Assembly: GCF_001547525.1 (NCBI RefSeq)
Contig: NZ_CM003768.1
Location: 2,294,001 to 2,358,000, forward strand
From: Burkholderia anthina
GTDB lineage: Bacteria > Pseudomonadota > Gammaproteobacteria > Burkholderiales > Burkholderiaceae
Direction: 5' to 3'
Length of the DNA stretch: 64,000 nt
Of this stretch, positions 39,094-50,021 are shown piece by piece. Below the pieces are notes generated by a model, which was given only the letters and a program-made list of their open reading frames with translations, had not been told where the DNA came from and ran no database searches. Made by a program: the position numbers and the translations under genes. Every line of letters begins with the position of its first letter. The first letter of the stretch is position 1.

Positions 39094-39250
39094 CGGCGCA
39101 CCGTGCCGCCGCGAACAGGCGGCAGCCGGCGGCGTTGCCGGCGCCGGCCGTGCAGGGAAACGCCGCCGGCGCCGACTGTCGAACAGGGAAATCGAACCGG
39201 GCGACGTGCCGGGCCCGACCGGCCACGACACGTCGCCACGGCTTCGGCGA

Positions 39251-40777
<1,527 letters not shown>

Positions 40778-40843
40778 ACATGTCTCCTGTTCATCGTGCT
40801 TGTGTGAGTACAGCGCCGGTTGGAATGCGCTGATCCCGTTTAC

Positions 40844-40858
40844 GCAACATGCGTGCCA
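40844..40858 (-). promoter_or_regulatory. Sigma-54 (-24/-12) promoter of the aldehyde dehydrogenase
   Basis: On the minus strand: TGGCAC, five bases, TTGC, an exact match to the sigma-54 core consensus. The -12 element is about 67 bases before the ATG at 40777. Confidence 0.8.
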
Positions 40859-40905
40859 AACGGAACGGGAGCATGTCGATCGCGGCCGGCGCGCGTGCGC
40901 ACCGT

Positions 40906-40954
40906 GCGGTGTTCACGCACGCAACACGACGGGTGTACCGATTCTGAACACCGC
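40906..40954. promoter_or_regulatory. Inverted repeat, candidate activator site between divergent sigma-54 promoters
   Basis: A perfect 10-bp inverted repeat, GCGGTGTTCA (40906-40915) and TGAACACCGC (40945-40954), with related GTGT/ACAC half-sites between and after. It lies about 50-100 bases upstream of the minus-strand -24/-12 box and 80-130 bases upstream of the plus-strand one. This is the usual place for a sigma-54 activator such as AcoR. No such activator gene is in the window. Confidence 0.6.
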
Positions 40955-41034
40955 GGTTGCGCAGCGCTGCGGCCGGTGTTCGGAATTTCCACAGTGCGCG
41001 GCTGGGCGCTGCACGCGGCGAACGCCGCGTCGCG

Positions 41035-41049
41035 TGGCATGTCGCTTGC
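41035..41049 (+). promoter_or_regulatory. Sigma-54 (-24/-12) promoter of the divergent split-barrel gene
   Basis: TGGCAT, five bases, TTGC: one mismatch to the sigma-54 core consensus with exact spacing. It lies 49 bases before the ATG at 41098. Confidence 0.6.
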
Positions 41050-41097
41050 GTGCTTGTTGCGGATCCACACGCCACGGCGCACGCGCCGACCGACACC

Positions 41098-41526
41098 ATG
41101 AACGATCGCGGCCCCCTGACCGACGACGCCATCGCGTTCATCCGCGAGCAGGCTTTCCTGATCGTTGCGACCGCCGACGCGGCCGGCAACGGCGACTGTT
41201 CGTATCGCGGCCGCCAGCCGCGCGCCGACGGTTCGTTCACGCCGCTCGTCGATATCCCGGACCGCCGCACGCTGGTGCTGCCCGACTTCGCGGGCAACAA
41301 CCTGCTCAACACGATCGGCAACCTGCTGGTGAATCCGGCCATCGCGTTGCTGTTCGTCGATTTCGTGCGCCAGACGACGTGGCTCGTGCAGGGCCGCGCG
41401 ACGCTCGACGAGGATCCGCGACGCCACGCGGACCTGTGGCCGGATGCGCTGCGGTGTCTGGTGATCGACGTGGAATGCGCGCAGGCGCGAACGGATGCGG
41501 ACTTGCCGCCGCTCGTGCTGGCGTGA
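41098..41526 (+). CDS. Pyridoxamine 5'-phosphate oxidase-like FMN split-barrel protein
   Basis: 142 residues. FIREQAFLIVATADAAGNGD opens the barrel; LPDFAGNNLLNTIGNLLVNP and IALLFVDFVRQTTWLVQGRA hold the FMN phosphate region and the family's conserved strand, the same pattern as the protein at 38524. The start is the first ATG after the sigma-54-like box. It is transcribed away from the aldehyde dehydrogenase. A role in aldehyde, alcohol or nitrogen metabolism is possible but not visible from sequence. Confidence 0.78.
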   Translation: MNDRGPLTDDAIAFIREQAFLIVATADAAGNGDCSYRGRQPRADGSFTPLVDIPDRRTLVLPDFAGNNLLNTIGNLLVNPAIALLFVDFVRQTTWLVQGRATLDEDPRRHADLWPDALRCLVIDVECAQARTDADLPPLVLA

Positions 41527-41579
41527 TGCGCGGCGGGTGAAGCGCCCGCCGACGGAGGACCATGCGAGCTGCGTCGACC

Positions 41580-41667
41580 GATGTGCTGATGTGCTGATGT
41601 GCTGATGTGCTGATGTGCTGATGTGCTGATACGCCGATGCGTCGATGAGTCGATGAGTCGATGGGCC
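41580..41667. repeat. 8-bp tandem repeat (GATGTGCT and variants)
   Basis: Five perfect copies of GATGTGCT (41580-41619) followed, in the same 8-base register, by six diverged GATNNNNN units to about 41667. It lies between the split-barrel gene and the end of the MFS gene. Not a CRISPR: there are no spacers. Confidence 0.9.
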
Positions 41668-41695
41668 GACCCGCCGAATCACCGCGCTGCAGCGC

Positions 41696-43309
41696 TCAAC
41701 GCCCATGCGTCTCCGCACCGGCCGGCGCGACGCGGCCGCGCGCCGACGCCTCGGCATGCGCGCGGCCGTCCGCATCGTCACCCGCTTCGTCGGCAACCGG
41801 CCGCCCACCGAGGAACCCGAACACCACCACCGCGCAGAGCACCGTGACGACGGCCAGCCCGATCAGCAGCCGGTCGAACGCGTGCGCGTAGCTCGCGATC
41901 AACGCCGCACGGCCGACACCCGGCAACGCGGCAGCCGCGCCCGCGAGATCGCCGGTCGCAAGCCGCGCGGCGGCGCGCAGCGTCGCGTCCGGCGCGCCGA
42001 CAGCTCCTGCCGCCTGCGCGAGGCCGGTTTGCGCGAGCGCGGCCAGCACCGCGCCGACGATCGCCAGCGCGATTCCCTCGCCGGCCACGCGCGTCGTGCT
42101 GAAAATGCCCGTCGCCATCCCCGCGCGCTCCTTCGGCACGACGCTCACCGACAGCCCGTCCATCAGCCCCCACGGCATGCCGGCGCCGACGCCGATCGCG
42201 AGCATCGGCGCGATCGCCGCCGGCCCCGCGCCGCCGCGCAGCGCGATGCCGAGCCACACGAGCCCGCCCGCCGCGACCAGCAGCCCGAGCCCCGAGATCA
42301 CGCCGGCCGACAGCCAGCGCGTGAGCGTCGCCGCGACGAGCGGCACGAAGAGCATCGGCGCGGAGATCGCGAGCATCAGCCAGCCGGCGTCGATCTCGCT
42401 GAAGCCGTCGATGCCGATGAAGCGCAGCGGCAGCACGACGAGCAGCACGATGTAGCAGCAGCAGGTCGACACCGGCAGAACCTGCACGCCGACGAAGCGC
42501 GCGATGCGAAACAGCGACAGGTCGAGCATCGGCCGCGCGACGCGCGTCTCGATCGTCACGAACGCGCACGCGCCGAGCGCCGCGCCGGCCAGCAACGCGA
42601 TCACGAGCGGGCTCGACCAGCCGCGCGCGGGCGCTTCGATCACGCCGAACGTGAACAGCGTCAGCGCGGCCGTGAATGCGGCCGTGCCGGGCCAGTCGAG
42701 CCCCGTCGCGTGCGGGTCGCGCGACTCGTGCATGCGCGGCAGCCCGAACGCGAGCGACAGCACGCCGGCCACCGCGCTCGTCACGAAGATCGCGCGCCAG
42801 CCGTAATGCCCGATCAGCCCGCCGGCGAGCACGGGCCCGAACGCGAGCCCGATCCCGAAGGTCGTGCCGAGCAGGCTGAACGCACGCGTGCGCGCCGCGC
42901 CGTCGAATTCCTGCGCGAGCGCGGCCGTGCCGCCGGCCAGCGCCGCCGCCGCCGCGAGCCCTTGCGCGGCGCGCAGCAAATCAACGGCGAGCATCGACGG
43001 CGCGAACGCGAGCGCGACCGACATCAGCGTGAAGCCGCCGACGCCGATCGCGAACAGGCGCTTGCGGCCGAACTGGTCGGCCAGCGCGCCCGACGCCATC
43101 AGAAAGCTGCCGAACGCGAGCATGAACGCGTTGGTGATCCAGTTCATCGCAACCGGGCTGCCGTGCAGGTCGCGGCCGATCGCCGGCGTCGCGACCGCGC
43201 CGCCGGAAAACGACAGCGGCAGCGCGACGGCGGCCATGCAGACGGCGGCCAGCACCCATGCGCGCCGGCGCGCGGCCAGGGCTGCAGCAGTGGAAACAGG
43301 GTGATCCAT
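41696..43309 (-). CDS. Major facilitator superfamily transporter (DHA2-like drug efflux)
   Basis: 537 residues with about 14 hydrophobic segments, the DHA2 (14-helix) layout. The motif ADQFGRKRLFAIG is the MFS loop 2-3 signature, and SLLGTTFGIGLAFGPVLAGG is the antiporter motif C in helix 5. The C-terminal tail after helix 14 is polar. It uses proton exchange to export small molecules; the substrate is unknown. Start: the second of two ATGs (43309), with GGAG five bases before it; the first is at 43312. A LysR gene starts divergently 155 bases away, the usual regulator arrangement. Confidence 0.88.
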   Translation of the reverse strand: MDHPVSTAAALAARRRAWVLAAVCMAAVALPLSFSGGAVATPAIGRDLHGSPVAMNWITNAFMLAFGSFLMASGALADQFGRKRLFAIGVGGFTLMSVALAFAPSMLAVDLLRAAQGLAAAAALAGGTAALAQEFDGAARTRAFSLLGTTFGIGLAFGPVLAGGLIGHYGWRAIFVTSAVAGVLSLAFGLPRMHESRDPHATGLDWPGTAAFTAALTLFTFGVIEAPARGWSSPLVIALLAGAALGACAFVTIETRVARPMLDLSLFRIARFVGVQVLPVSTCCCYIVLLVVLPLRFIGIDGFSEIDAGWLMLAISAPMLFVPLVAATLTRWLSAGVISGLGLLVAAGGLVWLGIALRGGAGPAAIAPMLAIGVGAGMPWGLMDGLSVSVVPKERAGMATGIFSTTRVAGEGIALAIVGAVLAALAQTGLAQAAGAVGAPDATLRAAARLATGDLAGAAAALPGVGRAALIASYAHAFDRLLIGLAVVTVLCAVVVFGFLGGRPVADEAGDDADGRAHAEASARGRVAPAGAETHGR

Positions 43310-43464
43310 CATCGCTCCTCGAAAAGCCGGCGCGGATGCGCCATCAGAGCGACAGAAGATAAATCGGATTCAATTCGCGAAAAACCACGCGAAGCTCCGT
43401 ATATAACGGACTAGAATTCCGCAATTGACCTGCTGGCGTGCGTCGCCGCACGCCCTTCGATTCG

Positions 43465-44349
43465 ATGGAAAACCTCACCGGCATCGTCGCGTTCGTCCGC
43501 ACCGCCGAAGCGCTGAGCTTCGTCGCGGCCGGCCGCACGCTCGGCATCTCGGCGTCCGCGGTCGGCAAGACGATCGCGAAGCTCGAGCAGTCGCTCGGCG
43601 TGCGCCTGTTCAACCGCACGACGCGACGCGTGACGCTCACCGACGAGGGACGGCATTTCTACGAGCGCTGCCAGCGGATCCTCGAGGATTTCCGCGACGC
43701 GGAGGCGACCGTGACGGCGTCCGCGCAGCGCCCGCGCGGCAAGCTGCGCGTGAGCCTGCCGGTGATCGGCTACCGCTTCCTGCTGCCGGTGCTGCCCGAA
43801 TTCCGGCGGCGTTATCCGGACGTCGAGCTCGATCTCGATTTCAACGACCGAATGGTCGACGTGGTCGAAGGCGGCTTCGACGCGGTGATCCGCAGCGGCC
43901 CGCTGTCCGATTCGAGCCTGATGTCGCGGCGGCTCGGCCCGTTCGCGTTCGTGCTGTGCGCGACGCCCGCATATCTCGCGCAAGCCGGCACGCCGCGCAC
44001 GCCGCGCGAACTCGAAGCGCACGACTGCGTGCGCTACTGTTTCCCGACCACCGGCAAGCTGCAGGACTGGGCGCTCGCGGCCGACGACGGCACGCCGCTC
44101 ACGCTGCGCACCGCGATGACCTGCAACAACATGGAGGCGCTGCGCGGCGCCGTGCTCGCGGGGCTCGGCATCGGCTACATGCCCGACTTCCTCGCGCGCG
44201 ACGCGCTCGAACAGGGCGCGCTCGTCACCGTGCTCGACGACTACCGGATCGCGCCGGGGCAGTTCTCCATCGTGTGGCCGTCGAGCCGGCAGTTGTCGCC
44301 GAAGCTGCGCGTGTTCGTCGATTTCCTGTGCGAGCGGCTGTTCAGGTAG
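43465..44349 (+). CDS. LysR-family transcriptional regulator
   Basis: 294 residues. Residues 1-60 form the winged helix-turn-helix (FVRTAEALSFVAAGRTLGIS, ASAVGKTIAKLEQSLGVRLF). The effector-binding domain follows (KLRVSLPVIGYRFLLPVLPEF; LPVLP and VIRSGPLSDSSLMSRRLGP). The start at 43465 gives the typical MENLTGIVAFVRTAE opening; an in-frame ATG at 43438 adds nine residues. It is divergent from the MFS exporter and probably controls it. Its stop overlaps the end of eutC by eight bases tail to tail. Confidence 0.9.
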   Translation: MENLTGIVAFVRTAEALSFVAAGRTLGISASAVGKTIAKLEQSLGVRLFNRTTRRVTLTDEGRHFYERCQRILEDFRDAEATVTASAQRPRGKLRVSLPVIGYRFLLPVLPEFRRRYPDVELDLDFNDRMVDVVEGGFDAVIRSGPLSDSSLMSRRLGPFAFVLCATPAYLAQAGTPRTPRELEAHDCVRYCFPTTGKLQDWALAADDGTPLTLRTAMTCNNMEALRGAVLAGLGIGYMPDFLARDALEQGALVTVLDDYRIAPGQFSIVWPSSRQLSPKLRVFVDFLCERLFR

Positions 44350-45139
44350 TCGCCCCGATCCGCTCGGCCTGCGCCGGCGGCAACAGCGCGTCGCTGTCGT
44401 CCTTCAGCCCGACGCCCGTCAGCCCGAGCCTGCGCGCATGCGTCATCAGGTAATGCAGCTTGTGCGCGGCGGCCGCGTGCGGCAGCCCTTCGGGCCGCAC
44501 ATTCGAGATGCAGTTGCGCAGCGCGTCGTGACAGCCGACCTTCGGCGCCCACGTCAGGTACACGCCGAGGCTGTCGGGCGAGCTGAGCCCCGGCCGTTCG
44601 CCGATCAGCACCGCGACCACCTTCGCGCGCAGCAGCTCGCCGATCTCGTCGCCGAGCGCGACGCGCGCCTGCGTCGCGACCACCACGGGGCCGATCCGCC
44701 AGCCGTCCGCGTCGAGCCGCGGCCGCACGGCCTGCAACAGCGGCAGCGCCTGCTTCGCGGCCGCGAACGCCGACAGCCCGTCGCCGACCACGAACACGAC
44801 GTCGGGCGCCTCGTCGAGCGCCGCGCCGTAGCCGGCCAGCAGCCCGCGGCTGTCGTCCGACAGCTTGCGGCCGAGATCGGGCCGGCGCAGGTAGTGGTCG
44901 CGGTCGGGCGCGGCGCTCTGCACGCGCAGCGTCGGCAGCAGGCCGGCCGCCTCGATCTCGCGCCGCAGCGCATCCGCGTCGAGCGGCTGGTGCACCGCGT
45001 CGCGCGCCTGCGCATGCGACAGGTTGAAGGCCAGCAGCGGCGCGGTCGGCAGGCTGTTGCCCGCACGGCCGAGCGCGATCCGCGCGTTCGTGAACGACTT
45101 CAGTTGCGCCCACGGATTCTTCTCGACGGCGTCGCTCAT
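44342..45139 (-). CDS. eutC: Ethanolamine ammonia-lyase small subunit
   Basis: 265 residues, the EutC size. Typical stretches are SFTNARIALGRAGNSLPT near the N-terminus, VVFVVGDGLSAFAA, LIGERPGLSSPDSLGVYLTW and CISNVRPEGLPH towards the C-terminus. EutC and EutB form the B12-dependent enzyme that splits ethanolamine to acetaldehyde and ammonia. The start (45139) overlaps the eutB stop by ATGA. The open frame extending to 45868 is within eutB and not coding. Confidence 0.96.
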   Translation of the reverse strand: MSDAVEKNPWAQLKSFTNARIALGRAGNSLPTAPLLAFNLSHAQARDAVHQPLDADALRREIEAAGLLPTLRVQSAAPDRDHYLRRPDLGRKLSDDSRGLLAGYGAALDEAPDVVFVVGDGLSAFAAAKQALPLLQAVRPRLDADGWRIGPVVVATQARVALGDEIGELLRAKVVAVLIGERPGLSSPDSLGVYLTWAPKVGCHDALRNCISNVRPEGLPHAAAAHKLHYLMTHARRLGLTGVGLKDDSDALLPPAQAERIGATT

Positions 45140-46533
45140 GCGGAAATCCCCATCCAGTCGTTCGCGCCCGCGAGCAGCGGCACGCGTGCCGACGCCGCGC
45201 GCAGCGCGCCGTGCGCGTCGGCGATCTCCATCGTCTCCAGCCATTCCTCGAATTCGGGCGCGCGGCGCAGGCCGAGCACCTCGCGCACGTAGAGCTGGTC
45301 GTGGAACGACGTGCTCTGGTAGTTCAGCATCACGTCGTCCGCGCCCGGAATCCCCATGATGAAGTTGATGCCGGCCGCCCCCAGCAGCGTCAGCAGCGTA
45401 TCCATGTCGTCCTGGTCGGCTTCCGCGTGGTTCGTGTAGCAGATGTCGCAGCCCATCGGCACGCCGAGCAGCTTGCCGCAGAAGTGATCCTCGAGGCCCG
45501 CGCGAATGATCTGCTTGCCGTCGTACAGGTATTCGGGCCCGATGAAGCCGACCACCGTGTTCACGAGGAACGGCTCGAACTTGCGCGCGACCGCATACGC
45601 GCGCACTTCGCAGGTCTGCTGGTCGACGCCGAAATGCGCGTTCGCCGACAGCGCGCTGCCCTGTCCCGTCTCGAAGTACATCAGATTGTTGCCGACCGTG
45701 CCGCGCTTCAGCGCCAGCGCGGCCTCGCGCGCCTCGCCGAGCAGCGCGAGCGAGATCCCGAAGCTCGCGTTCGCCTTCTCGGTGCCCGCGATCGACTGGA
45801 ACACGAGATCGACCGGCGCGCCCTTCTCGATCGCCGCGATCGTGTTGGTCACGTGCGTGAGCACGCACGACTGCGTCGGCACGCCGTAGCGTTCGCGGAA
45901 ACCGTCGATCATCGCGAGCAGCTTCACGATCGCCGCGAGGCTGTCGGTGGCCGGGTTGATGCCGATCATCGCGTCGCCGCAGCCGTACATCAGCCCGTCG
46001 AGCATCGACGCGGCGATGCCCTTCACGTCGTCGGTCGGGTGGTTCGGCTGCAGCCGCACCGACATCCGGCCGGCCAGCCCGACCGTGTTGCGAAAGCGCG
46101 TGACCACGCGGCGCTTCCTCGCGGCCGCGATCAGGTCCTGGTTGCGCATCAGCTTCGACACGGCCGCGACCATCTCCGGCGTGAGGCCCGGCGCGATCCG
46201 CTCGAGCGCCGCGCCGTCGGCCGCGGGCGACAGCAGCCAGTTGCGGAAATCGCCGACGGTGAGGTGCGAGATCTCCGCGAACGCGTGCGCGTCGTGATCG
46301 TCGATGATCAGGCGCGTGACCTCGTCGTCTTCATACGGGATCACCGCGTCGTTCAGGAACGCCTTCAGCGGCACGCCCGCGAGCGCGATCTTCGCGGCGA
46401 CGCGCTCCTCCTCGCTCGCCGCCGCGACGCCGGCGAGCTGATCGCCGGAACGCAGCGGGCTCGCCTTCGCGAGCAGCGTCTTCAGGTCCGCGAAGCGGTA
46501 CGTGCGCGGACCGATCGTCTCCGTATAGGACAT
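45136..46533 (-). CDS. eutB: Ethanolamine ammonia-lyase large subunit
   Basis: 465 residues, slightly longer than enteric EutB. Conserved blocks include RRVVTRFRNTVGLAGRMSVR, LQPNHPTDDVKGIAASMLDG and GIPGADDVMLNYQSTSFHD, covering the substrate and cobalamin face of the TIM barrel. Gene order is eutB-eutC with ATGA overlap. There are no eut microcompartment shell genes, as usual in Burkholderia and Pseudomonas. It makes acetaldehyde for the dehydrogenase at 39251. No cobalamin riboswitch was seen in the 100-base gap upstream, which instead carries a 9-bp hairpin (46562-46587) between the permease and eutB. Confidence 0.97.
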   Translation of the reverse strand: MSYTETIGPRTYRFADLKTLLAKASPLRSGDQLAGVAAASEEERVAAKIALAGVPLKAFLNDAVIPYEDDEVTRLIIDDHDAHAFAEISHLTVGDFRNWLLSPAADGAALERIAPGLTPEMVAAVSKLMRNQDLIAAARKRRVVTRFRNTVGLAGRMSVRLQPNHPTDDVKGIAASMLDGLMYGCGDAMIGINPATDSLAAIVKLLAMIDGFRERYGVPTQSCVLTHVTNTIAAIEKGAPVDLVFQSIAGTEKANASFGISLALLGEAREAALALKRGTVGNNLMYFETGQGSALSANAHFGVDQQTCEVRAYAVARKFEPFLVNTVVGFIGPEYLYDGKQIIRAGLEDHFCGKLLGVPMGCDICYTNHAEADQDDMDTLLTLLGAAGINFIMGIPGADDVMLNYQSTSFHDQLYVREVLGLRRAPEFEEWLETMEIADAHGALRAASARVPLLAGANDWMGISA

Positions 46534-46633
46534 CGTTCGAATCTCCTTGCCAAAAGCCGACGGCGCGCCCGTTCGACGGGGCGCGCCGGATGCCGTCAGG
46601 AACGGCCTTTCACGTTCGCCGTCGTCATCCTGC

Positions 46634-48046
46634 TCACTCCTCCAGCAGTGCGTCGCCGGGCGCGCTCGCGCGCTGCGATCGGGTCGCGAGGAAGTACGCG
46701 TAGCCGACCGCGAGGAAGCCGACGAACACCAGCGCGACCAGCCCGTTGAAATACACCATCGTACCGAGGCAGACGAGCGCCGCCAGGATCGCGAACGCCG
46801 GGAAGATCGGGTACAGCGGCGCGCGGAACGGCCGCGCCATGTTCGGCTGCGAGCGGCGCAGCTTGAACAGCGCCGCCATGCTGACGATATACATCACGAT
46901 CGCCCCGAACACCGACATCGTCACGATATTCGCGGTGAGCGTCTGCCCGCCGAACTGGATCAGCTCGTCGCTATAGATCGCGGCGATCCCGACCACGCCG
47001 CCGGCGAGGATCGCGCGATGCGGCGTCTTGAAGCGCGGATGCACCTTCCCGAGCCATTCGGGCAGATAGCCTTCGCGGGCCAGCGCGAAGATCTGGCGCG
47101 AATAGCCGAGGATGATCCCGTGAAACGACGCGACGAGCCCGAACAGCCCGAGCCACACCAGCATGTGCATCCAGCCGCTGTTCGCGCCGACGATGTACTT
47201 CATCGCCTGCGGCAGCGGGTCGTTGATGTTCGCGAGCTTGGTCCAGTCGCCCGCGCCGCCGGCGAACACCATCACGCCGATCGCGAGCGCCACGAGGGTC
47301 AGGATCCCGGCCACGTACGCGATCGGAATCGAGCGCTTCGGGTTCTTCGCTTCCTCGGCCGCCATCGCGACGCCCTCGATCGCGAGGAAGAACCAGATCG
47401 CGAACGGAATCGCCGCGAACATCCCGTGGAACGCGCCCAGGCTGAAATGGTCGGCGCCCGACCAGCCGCCCTTCGTGAAATTGCTCCACGCGAAGCCCGG
47501 CGACACGACGCCCATGAACACCAGCAGCTCGAAGATCGCGAGCAGCGTGACGACGAGCTCGAAGGTCGCCGCGATCTGCACGCCGACGATGTTCAGCGCC
47601 ATGAACACGAGATACGCGCCCATCGCCGCGTGTTTCGGCTCGAGCCCCGGAAACTGCACGTGCAGGTACGCGCCGATCGCGAGCGCGATCGCGGGCGGCG
47701 CGAACACGAACTCGACGAGCGTCGCCGCGCCGGCCAGATAGCCGCCGGTCGGGCCGAACGCGCGGCGCGCATACGCGAACGGGCCGCCCGCGTGCGGGAT
47801 CGACGTCGTCAGCTCGGTGAAACTGAAGATGAAGGTGGTGTACATCGCCGCGACGAACAGCGCGGTGATCACAAAACCCAGCGTGCCCGCGCTCGCCCAG
47901 CCGTAGCTCCAGCCGAAGTATTCGCCGGAAATCACGAGGCCGACCGCGATGCCCCACAGTTGCCAGGTCCCGAGCGTCTGCTGCAGCGCGGGCTGGCCGG
48001 AGGACTTGGCGCCGGCGGCGGGCCGGCCATTCGACTCTGCTTTCAT
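46634..48046 (-). CDS. eat: Ethanolamine permease (APC superfamily)
   Basis: 470 residues, about 12 transmembrane helices. The N-terminal GLVISGEYFGWSYGWASAGT and SFTELTTSIPHAGGPFAYAR are the substrate-site helices 1 and 3 of the amino acid-polyamine-organocation superfamily in the form found in Eat. FLAIEGVAMAAEEAKNPKRS follows. It imports ethanolamine across the inner membrane. It is the first gene of eat-eutB-eutC, 100 bases ahead of eutB. A sigma-70 or sigma-54 promoter was looked for upstream (48047-48281) and not found with certainty. Confidence 0.92.
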   Translation of the reverse strand: MKAESNGRPAAGAKSSGQPALQQTLGTWQLWGIAVGLVISGEYFGWSYGWASAGTLGFVITALFVAAMYTTFIFSFTELTTSIPHAGGPFAYARRAFGPTGGYLAGAATLVEFVFAPPAIALAIGAYLHVQFPGLEPKHAAMGAYLVFMALNIVGVQIAATFELVVTLLAIFELLVFMGVVSPGFAWSNFTKGGWSGADHFSLGAFHGMFAAIPFAIWFFLAIEGVAMAAEEAKNPKRSIPIAYVAGILTLVALAIGVMVFAGGAGDWTKLANINDPLPQAMKYIVGANSGWMHMLVWLGLFGLVASFHGIILGYSRQIFALAREGYLPEWLGKVHPRFKTPHRAILAGGVVGIAAIYSDELIQFGGQTLTANIVTMSVFGAIVMYIVSMAALFKLRRSQPNMARPFRAPLYPIFPAFAILAALVCLGTMVYFNGLVALVFVGFLAVGYAYFLATRSQRASAPGDALLEE

Positions 48047-48281
48047 CGGACTCTCTCCTCAAGGGCGCCGGGCCTGCGGGCCCGCGCGACTGAGAATCGA
48101 TGCTAGAGAGTCATTAAACGACGTGTTATCGAAATTCGGCAAAGATCGCGGCTGACATTTCGCTTGCGGAAATGCTCGCTGAAACGCCAGCCGCGCGGGT
48201 TGCCGAAGGCTTGCGGAAACGCCGGCCGCGCGGGCTGGAACGCCGATCCGGCCCTTCCGATGCGGGCCGGATCGCGCGTGC

Positions 48282-49745
48282 TTACTGGCCGCCGCCGCGC
48301 TGGTTGAACCAGCGGTCGAGCAGCTTGCCGGCCGCTTCCCGGCCGCCGAGGCCGAACGACAGCGCAACGGCCACCGCGATCGCGCCGAGCACGAGGCCGA
48401 ACGCGAGCTGGACGATTTCGTTCGCGATGCCCATCGCGCGCAGCCCCATCGCGAACACGAGGCCGAGGATCGCGAACTGCGCGATGCGCGCGAACAGCAC
48501 GCTGTGCTCGCGGTCGGCCTGCTCGATCACGCGGCGCGCGAGGCCGGCGAGCCATACGCCGATCACGAGGATCACGCCGCCCATCAGCACGTGGCCGCCG
48601 AATTCGATGAACAGCGTGACGACGTCGCGCACCTGCGTGAAGCCGAGCCGGTTCGCGGCCTCGACCGACGCGAACAGCATCGCGAAGAACACGATCAGCC
48701 GCGCGACCAGCACCGACGGCTGCAGGATCCCCGAGAACACGCGCTCGACGCCGAGCACGGCCGGCAGCCCGTCGACACCGGCCGCTTCCAGCAGCTTCTG
48801 CGCGAGCGACGCGACGAAGCGCGCGAAGTAGAACGTGACCAGCACGATCACGATCGCCGCGACGATGTCCGGCACCGCGCCGAGGAACTGGTTCAGCATG
48901 TTGGTGGCGGGGATCGAGATCGCGTCGATCTTCAGCGCGTCGAGCGCGGAGATCAGCGTCGGCACGAACACGAACACGTAGACGATCGTGCCGACCAGGC
49001 TCGACACGCGCACGGGCGTCGGGCTGTCGATTCCTTGCGTGAGGCGGTCGGCGCCGGCGGCGACCAGCAGGTTCGTCACGAGGCCGCGCAGCACGCGCGC
49101 GACGACCCAGCCGACGAAGCCGATCACCGCGGCCGCGAAAAGGTTCGGCACGATCGCGAGCAGCTTGTCGACCATTCCCTGCACCGGCGACAGCAGGCCC
49201 GACAGCGCGAACGAGCCGAGGATCGCCGGCAGGAACATCAGGATCACGAGCCAGAACAGCACGTCGCCGAGATAGCCGCTCATCGGCTGCATGCCGGCGC
49301 TTTCGGACAGCGTGGCGTCGACCTTGCTCGCCTTCAGCGCGCGGTTCGCGAGGCTGCGCAGCAGCGACGCGATCAGCCACGCGATCAGCGTCAGCGCCGC
49401 GCCGCCGATCAGGTTCGGCAGGTAGTTGACGATGTGCGTGACGAGCAGCGAGAACGGATTGGACACCGCGTACAGGTTGAGCACGTTGAAGATGCCCACC
49501 GCGGTGACGAGCAGCACGAGCCAGAACAGGCCGCCGGCGATGATGCGTTCGACGCATGCGCCCTGGCCGGTGCTGTCGGTGATCCGCTGATCGACCTTCA
49601 GCGCGTTGAGCAGCCGGAGCGCACCGGCCCGCACCGCGACGGCGATCAGCCAGCCGATCACCAGGATGCCGATCGCGCCGGCGATCTTCGGCAGGTATCC
49701 GCCTAGCGTGGTCTGCAGCGACGTGATGAAGCTGGAAGCATCCAT
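48282..49745 (-). CDS. Mechanosensitive ion channel family membrane protein (CmpX-like)
   Basis: 487 residues. Four or five repeats of a conserved helix pair: each starts with a GAxGILVIGW-like helix (IAGAIGILVIGWLIAVAVRA; FAAAVIGFVGWVVARVLRG; IVAAIVIVLVTFYFARFVAS; VLMGGVILVIGVWLAGLARR). This is the conserved TM helix array of CmpX-type proteins related to MscS. The final helix (LVLGAIAVAVALSFGLGGRE) matches the MscS pore-lining helix end and its GLGGR turn. It probably gates ion flow under membrane stress in the inner membrane. Monocistronic. The AT-rich region 49800-49930 probably has the promoter. Confidence 0.82.
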   Translation of the reverse strand: MDASSFITSLQTTLGGYLPKIAGAIGILVIGWLIAVAVRAGALRLLNALKVDQRITDSTGQGACVERIIAGGLFWLVLLVTAVGIFNVLNLYAVSNPFSLLVTHIVNYLPNLIGGAALTLIAWLIASLLRSLANRALKASKVDATLSESAGMQPMSGYLGDVLFWLVILMFLPAILGSFALSGLLSPVQGMVDKLLAIVPNLFAAAVIGFVGWVVARVLRGLVTNLLVAAGADRLTQGIDSPTPVRVSSLVGTIVYVFVFVPTLISALDALKIDAISIPATNMLNQFLGAVPDIVAAIVIVLVTFYFARFVASLAQKLLEAAGVDGLPAVLGVERVFSGILQPSVLVARLIVFFAMLFASVEAANRLGFTQVRDVVTLFIEFGGHVLMGGVILVIGVWLAGLARRVIEQADREHSVLFARIAQFAILGLVFAMGLRAMGIANEIVQLAFGLVLGAIAVAVALSFGLGGREAAGKLLDRWFNQRGGGQ

Positions 49746-50021
49746 TTCTTCTTCTCCCGAAAAACGTGGCGTTGCGATTGAACATCGACGAACTACCTGC
49801 GTACTTCGAAATGCGTGCTGCCCCGTGCGAGCAACTTACCCGAGAAAAATGACGCGTTCATCCGATTTCACCGTCTTTAACTTTAGTCATAGATCGCGGA
49901 GGGACAAGACCCCATTTCGGTGAAATAAAAAGGGGACGGACTTCGGGCGGCTACGCATTTCCGCAAGATTTGTCCATTCGGCCCGTGCTACCGTGGCGTC
50001 GGTTCCAGCCCGGACACGCCG

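Noticed and set aside
41580-41667. CRISPR or iteron-type origin
   Set aside because: 8-base units without spacers, no replication initiator gene and no AT-rich box nearby.
48170-48240. Short imperfect repeat near CGGAAACGCCGGCCGCGCGGG
   Set aside because: Two diverged copies only; not distinguishable from local base composition.
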